Assembly: GCA_031270755.1 (NCBI GenBank)
Contig: JAISWV010000209.1
Span: 1-6,246 of the forward strand
Source of the DNA: Synergistaceae bacterium
GTDB lineage: Bacteria; Synergistota; Synergistia; Synergistales; Aminobacteriaceae
Direction: 5' to 3'
Length of the DNA: 6,246 nt
Below, piece by piece: positions 1 through 6,134 of the stretch; the first letter of the stretch is position 1; each line of letters starts with the position of its first letter. Position numbers and translations under genes: made by a program. The notes beneath the pieces were generated by a model. It was not told the origin of the DNA. It searched no databases and worked only from the letters and a program-made list of their open reading frames with translations.

Positions 1-1939
1 AGATACTGCTGCCAGCCACGAAACCCGTGCGTACAGCTTCGACCGCTTTAGCGGGAACGCGGGCGTCTCCTGCGGCTATAATTTCGGGAACAATCCCTTT
101 CAGCTCTTCCGCCAAATGATCAATTGGTTTCAGCCCAAACGCTAACGCTACGGTGTCGAAGACATATTCATTATCCATTTCGTTAATGGAGACTTTCACG
201 CGCCCGCCTTCCACGCTTTTTACATTCGCATTTGTCAGGACAGTCAAGTCATATCGTTTCACAAGATCTAGGAGAGCCGGCAGCACGCCGCTTTCTACGT
301 CCGCGGCAATCTTGTCCCTCATTTCGAAGATTGTCACGTTACGTCCCAGCCATCCCAGATGAACGGCGGCCTCCAACCCGACAAGACCGCCGCCGAGCAC
401 GGCGACGTTTTGCCCTGCCTCGGCCTTGCCGCCGTAAATCAATTCGCGCGCGTCCAATGCTTTATCTCCACTGATCAGAATTCCTTCCGGAATTGATAAT
501 TCGGCTCCTGTCGCTATCACAACGGCATCGTATTTCTCATGTTTCGCAACGCTCGCTGTAAATTCGGCGTTGTATAAAATTTGTACGCGTCTTTTTTCAA
601 GCTCTCTGCCGGCCCATGCAATATATGAAGAAAGCTCGCCCTTATACGGCGGATATGCCGCGATCTGAAAGTTTCCGCCCAATCTGTCGCTTTTTTCGTA
701 TAACGTTACGCTGTGCCCCCTCATTGCCGCTCCGCGCGCGGCCTCTATGCCCGCCGGGCCGCCGCCGGCCACCGCGACCTTTAAAGGCTTCGGCGCTTTG
801 TCGATCGAGATGTATTCGAAACCGAGCTGGGGATTTACAAGACAAGCTATTTCTCCAACTGTTTGAAGCCTTCCGATGCATCCCTGCAAACAGCCGATAC
901 ATTGGCGTATCATCCCAAGACGGCCTTCCTGAGCTTTGACGGGCAGTTCCGGATCGGCGAGAGACCCTCTTCCCATAATGATAAAATCGGCCTTATCTGA
1001 ACGCAACATCGCTTCGGCAAGTACCGGCTCATTGATCCTTCCTACCGCCATCACCGGAATGGAAACGACACTCTTGACCCGAGCCGCTGAGTCGATATTC
1101 CAAGCATGCGAAACAGCCATAGAAGGTATGGTGGAGTCCTCTCCATAAGTGCCGCAAGTTATATCGATGGCGTCTATGCCCCACTCCTCCAATAAAACCG
1201 CGATGGCCATCGTGTCTTGTATAGTCCGGCCCCCAGGCATTTGTTCTTCTGAAGATATCCGAAACAGCACCGGAAAGTCGGGACCCGTTTTTTTTCTGAC
1301 ATCGTCGATTATCTCTTTCACGAACCGCATACGATTGATCAATGCACCGCCATATTCATCCACTCTCTTGTTCGCGTACGAAGACATAAATTCGGCGATT
1401 AGATATCCGTGTCCTCCGTGTATCTCCACGCCGTCGAATCCCGCTTCCTTGAATCTCCTTGCCGTGTCCCCAAACGCCGATACCAGGCGTTTGATCTCGT
1501 CCGCAGTGAGTTCGTGGGGCATTTCCTGTTTCGCCGGACAGGGAATGGCCGAAGGCGCCACCACCTGAACGCCGGTATTCACGCTTTTATCGGTCTGCCG
1601 TCCGGCATGAACCATCTGACCAACGATTTTCGCGCCGTGTTTATGCACCGATTTGGTCAATTTACCGTGACTTGTGATCTGTCCGTCCTCATACATGCAA
1701 GCCATGCGGGAAAATCCGCGAGCGTCGGGCGTTATGGCGTAATTTTCCGTTATGATCAAGCCCCAACCGCCTTTTGCTTTTTCCGTATGATACGCGATGA
1801 AACGCTCGGTTGCCTCGCCATTTTCATCGCAAAAATTGCACACCATTGGGGACACGACAAGCCTATTTTTCAACTCCATCTTGCCGATTGCCGCAGGCGT
1901 AAATAATTTTTTCAGCATCCTCCCCACCCCCGTTTGCAT
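1..1939 (-). CDS. NADH:flavin oxidoreductase / 2,4-dienoyl-CoA reductase-like iron-sulfur flavoenzyme (3' end cut off by the window edge)
   Basis: The frame is open from the ATG at 1939 to base 1, about 646 residues. It has the full architecture of the FadH / BaiCD / trimethylamine dehydrogenase family. An N-terminal TIM barrel binds FMN (SPM near 30-32, HAGRQ at 111-115, HGGHGY at 174-179 with the likely catalytic Tyr179, MGRGSLADPEL near 322-332). A [4Fe-4S] motif CX2CX3CX11C follows (Cys347, 350, 354, 366). Two C-terminal dinucleotide folds come last (GGGPAG at 392-397 for FAD, GGGLVG at 516-521 for NAD(P)H). Family members pass hydride from NAD(P)H through FAD, the cluster and FMN to reduce an activated C=C bond in the cytoplasm. 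FadH is about 670 residues and the final GDA...GFVAGSSI stretch is the usual C-terminal FAD contact, so only a short tail should be missing. Start choice: ATG 1939 has GGAG five bases upstream. An in-frame ATG at 1918, directly after GGGGAGG, would give MLKKLFTP, closer to the family's usual N-terminus. It lies 85 bases after the binding-protein gene and is probably co-transcribed. The substrate is unknown; steroid, dienoyl-CoA or other enones are all possible. Confidence 0.93.
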   Translation of the reverse strand, partial: MQTGVGRMLKKLFTPAAIGKMELKNRLVVSPMVCNFCDENGEATERFIAYHTEKAKGGWGLIITENYAITPDARGFSRMACMYEDGQITSHGKLTKSVHKHGAKIVGQMVHAGRQTDKSVNTGVQVVAPSAIPCPAKQEMPHELTADEIKRLVSAFGDTARRFKEAGFDGVEIHGGHGYLIAEFMSSYANKRVDEYGGALINRMRFVKEIIDDVRKKTGPDFPVLFRISSEEQMPGGRTIQDTMAIAVLLEEWGIDAIDITCGTYGEDSTIPSMAVSHAWNIDSAARVKSVVSIPVMAVGRINEPVLAEAMLRSDKADFIIMGRGSLADPELPVKAQEGRLGMIRQCIGCLQGCIGRLQTVGEIACLVNPQLGFEYISIDKAPKPLKVAVAGGGPAGIEAARGAAMRGHSVTLYEKSDRLGGNFQIAAYPPYKGELSSYIAWAGRELEKRRVQILYNAEFTASVAKHEKYDAVVIATGAELSIPEGILISGDKALDARELIYGGKAEAGQNVAVLGGGLVGLEAAVHLGWLGRNVTIFEMRDKIAADVESGVLPALLDLVKRYDLTVLTNANVKSVEGGRVKVSINEMDNEYVFDTVALAFGLKPIDHLAEELKGIVPEIIAAGDARVPAKAVEAVRTGFVAGSSI

Positions 1940-1963
1940 AGCCTCTCCAAGAATGAATTATAT

Positions 1964-1998
1964 CGGCGCCAAGGGCGGCAACGCCGCCCCTGGCGCCG
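1964..1998 (-). promoter_or_regulatory. Intercistronic stem-loop between binding-protein and oxidoreductase genes
   Basis: Two 16-base GC-rich arms (1964-1979 and 1983-1998) flank a three-base loop. In the minus-strand RNA every position pairs, with one G-U wobble. In plus-strand RNA the same position would be an A-C mismatch, so the structure fits the minus-strand transcript better. It lies 26 bases after the binding-protein stop. It is followed in the transcript by AUAUAAUUC and not a U-run, so it does not look like an intrinsic terminator. Inference: it protects the 3' end of the binding-protein message or lowers read-through into the oxidoreductase gene, as stem-loops after binding-protein genes often do. 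Confidence 0.7.
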
Positions 1999-2024
1999 GA
2001 CACAAGGCGCTTTTTCCTGTTATT

Positions 2025-3032
2025 TCAGTATTTCAGATACTCTTCATTCGCCGCCAGATAATAGTCGACATTGTTTTTGTCGATATAGTTGATTGCGCAC
2101 GAAATTTTGTTGGGCGTCAATTTGACGCCAGCCGCCGCGTTGTTTGTCGTCAGCATCGCGTCATTATAGTATCTATCGGTGATCAGGACAGTCATTGCCC
2201 AAAACAGCATCGTCGCGTCATCCTGTACGACGCTGCCGGTGATCGTTCCGGCTTTTATCCTTTCCAGCATCGCCGTATCCCTGTCCAGGCCCAGCACGTC
2301 CACTTTGCCCGTGAGTCCGGCTTCTTCGATAGCCGTAGCGGCGCCCATGGGGCCGGTAGCGTCGCAACAGACAAAGCCTGTGAGGTCGGGGTTTGCCGTC
2401 AGGATATCCTTGGCGGCCTGAACGGCTTTCGCTTCATTGGTCTCAGTGTTGCCGACAGCAACGACCTCTATGTCGGGGTATTCGGCGAAAGCGGCTTCGA
2501 AACCCGCCTGACGTCCGTCAAACAGACCTTTCCCGGGATAAGTCAGTATCGCCACTTTACCCTTTCCGCTGATGGATTCGGCGTATTTTTTACCGCCCGT
2601 ATAGCCAAGATCATACTGATCGGAACCGACCCATGTATCTCTGTTGCTGGTTACGACGTCGCCCGAGAAACAAACCACAGGTATCCCCGCGGCGACAGCT
2701 TTGTCTATCGACGGCGCCAGGCCTTCGTCCCATCCCAGAACTACGATGCCTTTGGGTTGCTTGGCAACCGTGTTGTCGAACAGCGTCACCATTTCAGTTA
2801 CGTCGTCTCCGTTCATTCCCTGCCATGACGTCTTGACTCCGTAAAGTTCGCCGGCTTTCTTCCAGCCATACCGGTGAGCGTTCCAATATTCAATGCTGTT
2901 AATGCAGCATACCACTACATATTCGTCGTTCGGATCGATCATGGACTGCAATGTTCCCGCGGCAGCCGAAGCCGCGAATCCCATCACCAACAACAAACCA
3001 ACCACTGCCGCTAACGTTGAAACCTTTTTCAT
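2025..3032 (-). CDS. Periplasmic sugar-type substrate-binding protein of a CUT2 ABC importer
   Basis: This 335-residue protein begins with a signal peptide: MKK, a hydrophobic core at about 7-21, then ASAAAG, with cleavage likely after Ala23 or Ala25. There is no lipobox cysteine, so it should be free in the periplasm. The mature part follows the two-lobed Peripla_BP_4 (RbsB-like) pattern: a first strand at about 38-44, repeated 'aGIPVV.F' and 'G.DqYdlGytgGkkya' segments, DGRQAGFEAAF, then CDATGPMGAATAIEEAG, VLGLDRD and GTITGSVVQDD, which in the family lead to ligand-contact and hinge positions. Length is normal. It captures the ligand and hands it to the permease encoded just upstream. The ribosome site AAGGAGG (3041-3047) is eight bases from ATG and is the strongest in the window, fitting the excess of binding protein such systems need. 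Two vicinal cysteine pairs (42-43 and 222-223) are unusual. The ligand is not identifiable; ribose, another pentose/hexose, a polyol or an autoinducer-2-like compound are options. Confidence 0.93.
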   Translation of the reverse strand: MKKVSTLAAVVGLLLVMGFAASAAAGTLQSMIDPNDEYVVVCCINSIEYWNAHRYGWKKAGELYGVKTSWQGMNGDDVTEMVTLFDNTVAKQPKGIVVLGWDEGLAPSIDKAVAAGIPVVCFSGDVVTSNRDTWVGSDQYDLGYTGGKKYAESISGKGKVAILTYPGKGLFDGRQAGFEAAFAEYPDIEVVAVGNTETNEAKAVQAAKDILTANPDLTGFVCCDATGPMGAATAIEEAGLTGKVDVLGLDRDTAMLERIKAGTITGSVVQDDATMLFWAMTVLITDRYYNDAMLTTNNAAAGVKLTPNKISCAINYIDKNNVDYYLAANEEYLKY

Positions 3033-3118
3033 CTCTGTTGCCTCCTTAAATTTTTGTTATTGATTGAAACTTGGCTCATTGACTCGTCATGAAGTTCCGA
3101 GTGGTAAGCCTCCTTTGG

Positions 3119-4141
3119 TCAGTCCTTGTCTATCTGCTTTTGGATGATTGCCATCGCTCTCGTCGCCTTGCGCCTCTCATTCAGCGCCTCGAGCACGATG
3201 GCCGTGATCAGGATAAGCCCCGTGACAAATATCTTCACATAAACATCCACGCCCATGATATTCAGCGAAGAGGACAAAAGCTGTATGAAAACCACTCCCA
3301 TGAAAGCACCGAGCACCGTACCTTCTCCTCCCGTGAGCGTGGCGCCTCCGATAATACAAGCGGTGATCACGCGCAACGCGGTGTCGCCGCCCACTGTGAC
3401 AGACGCCGTAGTAAGGCGGGCAGCCAGAACTATTCCGGTAAGGCCGGACAGCAAACCCGTTAAAGCATAATTACAGATTTTTACTTTCGTCACGTTTATT
3501 CCGTTCAGCCTCGCGGCTCCCTCGTTACTGCCGACGTAGTAGCTGTTGCGGAACGCGTAGGACTTGCGCATCAGTATCTCGAAAATTATCACAAGGATCA
3601 GCAAGATATACACGGGGTACTGTATTCCCAAAAACGTGCCTTTGCCTATCATCTGAAAGTTAGCCGATACCCCAACGGCTTTTCCTCTTGTGATCATCAT
3701 CATGAGCCCTTGCAAAGTCATTTGCATTCCCAAAGTGGTGATAAGCGGATTCAATCCCAAAACGGCAATCAGCCCGCCGTTGATTATCCCTATGACCAGA
3801 CTGGCAGCCAATCCCGTAACAATGGCCGGCACGAGGGGTATTCCAGCTTTATACACAAGCCCCGTCAAGACGCCTGTAAAAGCCATATTGGCGCCGGCCG
3901 AAAGATCCATGCCGCCGGACACGAGCAAAATCAACATGCCTATCGCTATAATGCCTTCGACAGTCAAACTCATGAGAAGGTTGAGCATCGTCTGCGGCGT
4001 CAGAAAGTATTTCGAAGCGAATGACATTACGATAAACAACCCCACTATGACCATGAGTAAAACGCCTTCGCGCATAGACGTCAAAAACTTCAACACGTCA
4101 GCGATCGTCCCCTTGGAATTTGTGTCATTCTTGTTTTTCAT
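3119..4141 (-). CDS. CUT2-family ABC transporter permease (RbsC-like)
   Basis: This 340-residue, highly hydrophobic protein has roughly eight to ten predicted membrane segments, beginning near residue 28 after a charged cytoplasmic N-terminus. Family hallmarks of the BPD_transp_2 permeases are visible: VSGGMDLSAGAN (about 69-80), NPLITTLGM, the cytoplasmic coupling loop YYVGSNEGAARLNGINV, and the late IIGGATLTGGEGTVLGAFMG motif followed by the NIMGVDVYVKIFVTG segment. A single permease gene implies a homodimeric channel, as in ribose systems; the Lsr autoinducer-2 system uses two different permeases. It lies 56 bases downstream of the ATPase gene. The start ATG at 4141 has AAGGAG (4150-4155) eight bases upstream. 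Another ATG at 4146, out of frame, opens a two-codon ATG-CCA-TGA frame that overlaps the real start. Confidence 0.94.
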   Translation of the reverse strand: MKNKNDTNSKGTIADVLKFLTSMREGVLLMVIVGLFIVMSFASKYFLTPQTMLNLLMSLTVEGIIAIGMLILLVSGGMDLSAGANMAFTGVLTGLVYKAGIPLVPAIVTGLAASLVIGIINGGLIAVLGLNPLITTLGMQMTLQGLMMMITRGKAVGVSANFQMIGKGTFLGIQYPVYILLILVIIFEILMRKSYAFRNSYYVGSNEGAARLNGINVTKVKICNYALTGLLSGLTGIVLAARLTTASVTVGGDTALRVITACIIGGATLTGGEGTVLGAFMGVVFIQLLSSSLNIMGVDVYVKIFVTGLILITAIVLEALNERRKATRAMAIIQKQIDKD

Positions 4142-4197
4142 GGCATAATCTCCTTCAAATTCGGCGCTCCTGCCCGTTTCCGGTATGTTGGTTTATG

Positions 4198-5712
4198 TCA
4201 ATAGGCCTGACGTTTATTCAACGACAACCCGGACGCATAAGACATTACAGTTTCTTCAGAGGCTTCCTCTTTTTTCAGTATGCCCCGCACTTTTCCATGG
4301 TACATGACGGCGATACGGTCGCAGATCCCCAAAAGTTCCGAAAGATCTGACGATATGACGATCGCCCCATGGTCGCCTGAGACATACTCTCTTATTTTTT
4401 CATATATCTCGGATTTGGCGCCCACATCCACGCCTCTTGTGGGTTCATCGAAGATCAGTACGGCGGGATCCCTGCTCATCCACATGGCTAACAAACATTT
4501 TTGCTGATTCCCTCCTGATAGATTCATCATCTTCTGTCTGATTGAGGGTGTGACGATATTGAATCTGCCGACCTGCGCGTTCGAAAACTCGTGTATTCCA
4601 TCCTCTCGTATGAAACCTCTTTTGGAAAATTCCTTCAGCGATGGAGCTATCAAATTGGCGCTTACGGCATAATCGAGAAACAAGCCAAGGTTTTTCCTGT
4701 CCTCGGTGATGTACCCGATTCCGGCTTCCATGGCGTCTCTTGGATTTTTTATCTTCAATTTTTTCCCTTCCAGCGCAATTTCACCGGTAAATTCGGTTTC
4801 GAGACCGGCGATCGTTCTCGCCACTTCCGTTCTGCCAGCTCCGATAAGGCCTGAAAGGCCCAATATCTCTCCCTTTCTGAGATCGAAGCTTACCCCCTTA
4901 AACTTACCAGTCAGAGACAGCTCCCTGACTGAAAAATACTCTTTTCTGACATTCCCGCGTTTATTTTCTCCAACATAGAGGTCTTTGATCTCTCTGCCGA
5001 CCATCATAGTGATCAAATCTTCCTCGTTTACGCCCTCTATATTACGGATGCCGATGCGTTTCCCGTCGCGCATGACCATTACCCTGTCGGCGATTTTGAA
5101 TATCTCGGACAGCTTGTGCGTGATATAAATGAATGAATATTCTTCTTTTTTCAAACGTCCGATCAGCTCAAAAAGCCGGGTGATGTTATTTTCAGCGAGC
5201 GAGCTTGTGGGTTCATCCAATATGAGCACTTTCGGCTTCATGGAAACGGCTTTTGAGATTTCAACAAGCTGCTGTTCTCCCATTGGAAGCCTCTTTACCA
5301 ATGTGGAGGGCGTCGCGTTTATGCCGAACATGTCTATATATTTTTGCGCGTTTTCATGCAATTCGACAGTTTTTACGAAGCCGATGCGGTTCACTGGCTG
5401 CCTGCTTATAAATATATTTTCCGCGAGTGTCATGCTGCCTGCCATGGACAATTCCTGATACACCATCGCAACGCCGGCGTTCATCGCGTCCCGGGCCGAA
5501 TTAAACGTCACTTTTTTTCCATCCAGGTAAATCGAGCCCTCTTCTGGTTTCAGCGCGCCGCATATCATCTTTGTGAGAGTGGATTTACCCGCGCCGTTTT
5601 CGCCCAATATGGCCAAAACCTCTCCTTTTTCAAGGAAAAAACTTAAATCGTCGACAGCGATAACTCCGGGGAAACGCTTTTTCAGTCCTTCAACTCGTAA
5701 AATCTCGGACAA
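4198..5712 (-). CDS. CUT2-family sugar ABC transporter ATPase with two nucleotide-binding domains (RbsA/MglA-like)
   Basis: This 504-residue cytoplasmic ATPase drives the importer. Domain 1 (about 1-240) has a canonical Walker A GENGAGKST (37-45), Q-loop YQE (85-87), the divergent signature LPMGEQQ (142-148), Walker B VLILDE (162-167) and switch His199. Domain 2 (about 258-500) has a degenerate Walker A SGLIGAGRT with Arg294 in place of Lys, a canonical LSGGNQQK (398-405), Walker B VLIFDE (418-423), and SSDLSE where the switch His would be. This split, with each half lacking a different element, is normal for RbsA/MglA/LsrA and is not a sign of decay. Length is typical. The best start is TTG at 5712, with GGAGG (5722-5726) nine bases upstream and MSEILRVEGLKKRFPGV matching the family N-terminus. 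The ATG at 5720 is out of frame. It is the first gene of the presumed operon. Confidence 0.95.
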   Translation of the reverse strand: MSEILRVEGLKKRFPGVIAVDDLSFFLEKGEVLAILGENGAGKSTLTKMICGALKPEEGSIYLDGKKVTFNSARDAMNAGVAMVYQELSMAGSMTLAENIFISRQPVNRIGFVKTVELHENAQKYIDMFGINATPSTLVKRLPMGEQQLVEISKAVSMKPKVLILDEPTSSLAENNITRLFELIGRLKKEEYSFIYITHKLSEIFKIADRVMVMRDGKRIGIRNIEGVNEEDLITMMVGREIKDLYVGENKRGNVRKEYFSVRELSLTGKFKGVSFDLRKGEILGLSGLIGAGRTEVARTIAGLETEFTGEIALEGKKLKIKNPRDAMEAGIGYITEDRKNLGLFLDYAVSANLIAPSLKEFSKRGFIREDGIHEFSNAQVGRFNIVTPSIRQKMMNLSGGNQQKCLLAMWMSRDPAVLIFDEPTRGVDVGAKSEIYEKIREYVSGDHGAIVISSDLSELLGICDRIAVMYHGKVRGILKKEEASEETVMSYASGLSLNKRQAY

Positions 5713-5721
5713 TGTCTCATA

Positions 5722-5726
5722 CCTCC
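5722..5726 (-). promoter_or_regulatory. Ribosome binding site that supports a TTG start for the ATPase gene
   Basis: GGAGG on the minus strand lies nine bases before the TTG at 5712 and only one base before an ATG at 5720. The ATG frame (5682-5720) ends after 12 codons and encodes nothing recognisable, whereas the TTG frame begins directly with the ATPase N-terminus. Spacing and homology both favour TTG. No convincing minus-strand promoter could be picked out between this site and 5821. Confidence 0.7.
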
Positions 5727-5755
5727 AAATTTTTGCCGCACAACGCTTCCAAGTA

Positions 5756-5784
5756 TTGACTTTTCAATTTATGAGGTCTATATT
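5756..5784 (+). promoter_or_regulatory. Sigma-70-type promoter for the ABM gene
   Basis: TTGACT (5756-5761) and TATATT (5779-5784) are separated by exactly 17 bases, each one mismatch from the bacterial housekeeping consensus. Transcription should begin near 5791 and give a leader of about 30 bases, ending in the ribosome site AGGGGAG (5807-5813) eight bases before the ATG at 5822. The whole stretch is AT-rich. This is predicted from sequence only. Confidence 0.72.
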
Positions 5785-5788
5785 GAAA
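5762..5788. promoter_or_regulatory. Candidate operator: inverted repeat TTTCAAT / ATTGAAA over the promoter
   Basis: Perfect seven-base arms lie at 5762-5768 and 5782-5788, with centres 20 bases apart, about two helical turns. The left arm abuts the -35 box and the right arm overlaps the last three bases of the -10 box and the three to four bases after it, where a bound dimer would block RNA polymerase. It lies about 50-76 bases ahead of the divergent ATPase gene, so it could control both directions. The regulator is not in the window. Confidence 0.45.
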
Positions 5789-5821
5789 CAATAAAATAAT
5801 TTTTTTAGGGGAGAAAACAAC

Positions 5822-6121
5822 ATGATAATACTTAATGCTAAACTCACCGCAGCGCCGGGATTGGAAAAAGATGTGGAAAGCGCTTTACGGGCAATGATAC
5901 CGGGAGTTCAAAACGAAGATGGGTGCTTAGAGTATACATTATACCGCGACGTGAAAAATCCCGCTTCTTTTTTATACTTTGAAAGATATAAAGACCAGGA
6001 TGCCCTCCAGACACATCAACACACCTCTCACTTCCAAAAACTGATAAAAGCATTGGACGGAAAACTCGCCAATCCAACGGAAGAAACTTTTTACGAAGTA
6101 ATTGACGCTATAAAACGTTAA
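5822..6121 (+). CDS. Antibiotic biosynthesis monooxygenase (ABM) domain protein, YgiN/LsrG-like
   Basis: This small soluble protein of 99 residues is one complete ABM domain. Visible family features are the first strand MIILNAKLTAAPG, the central NEDGCLEYTLYRD (31-43), NPASFLYFERYKD (46-58) with the conserved Glu54, and the helix start ALQTHQHTSHF with His65 and His70 at the usual positions. Family members form dimeric alpha/beta barrels and act without metal or flavin on quinols, polyketides, haem (iron-binding relatives) or phosphorylated autoinducer-2 (LsrG, an isomerase). The exact activity cannot be assigned. ATG 5822 is preceded by AGGGGAG at a spacing of eight bases. The gene diverges from the importer operon and shares its 109-base upstream region, suggesting joint regulation. 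An oxygen-using reaction would be odd if the host is anaerobic, so an isomerase or other oxygen-independent role deserves equal weight. Confidence 0.87.
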   Translation: MIILNAKLTAAPGLEKDVESALRAMIPGVQNEDGCLEYTLYRDVKNPASFLYFERYKDQDALQTHQHTSHFQKLIKALDGKLANPTEETFYEVIDAIKR

Positions 6122-6134
6122 AGTTTTATTTTTT
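6110..6134 (+). terminator. Weak intrinsic terminator-like hairpin after the ABM gene
   Basis: ATAAAAC (6110-6116) pairs with GTTTTAT (6123-6129) around a six-base loop and leads straight into a run of six T (6129-6134). The stem contains only one G-C pair and its left arm and loop overlap the last codons and stop of the ABM gene, so it would be a weak terminator. No better one follows in the window. Confidence 0.35.

Noticed and set aside
153..1906. Several plus-strand open frames of 70-165 codons opposite the oxidoreductase gene.
   Set aside because: The minus strand reads without interruption through all of them as a known enzyme family; the plus frames overlap each other and lack domains.
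1993..2015. Terminator-like hairpin with five T on the plus strand.
   Set aside because: The stem is only five base pairs and no plus-strand gene ends nearby; its bases are shared with the much stronger minus-strand stem-loop.
1797..2828. A plus-strand open frame of 343 codons opposite the binding-protein gene.
   Set aside because: It mirrors the codon structure of the minus-strand gene, has low-complexity shadow composition and no recognisable domain or ribosome site, while the opposite strand encodes an unmistakable binding protein.
4198..5712. Degenerate Walker A lysine (Arg294), missing switch histidine in the second domain and weak signature in the first, as signs of a decaying gene.
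   Set aside because: These are standard features of two-domain CUT2 ATPases such as RbsA and MglA.
5844..6077. A 77-codon minus-strand frame inside the ABM gene.
   Set aside because: It is antisense to a clear ABM domain with a good promoter and ribosome site, and shows no known features.
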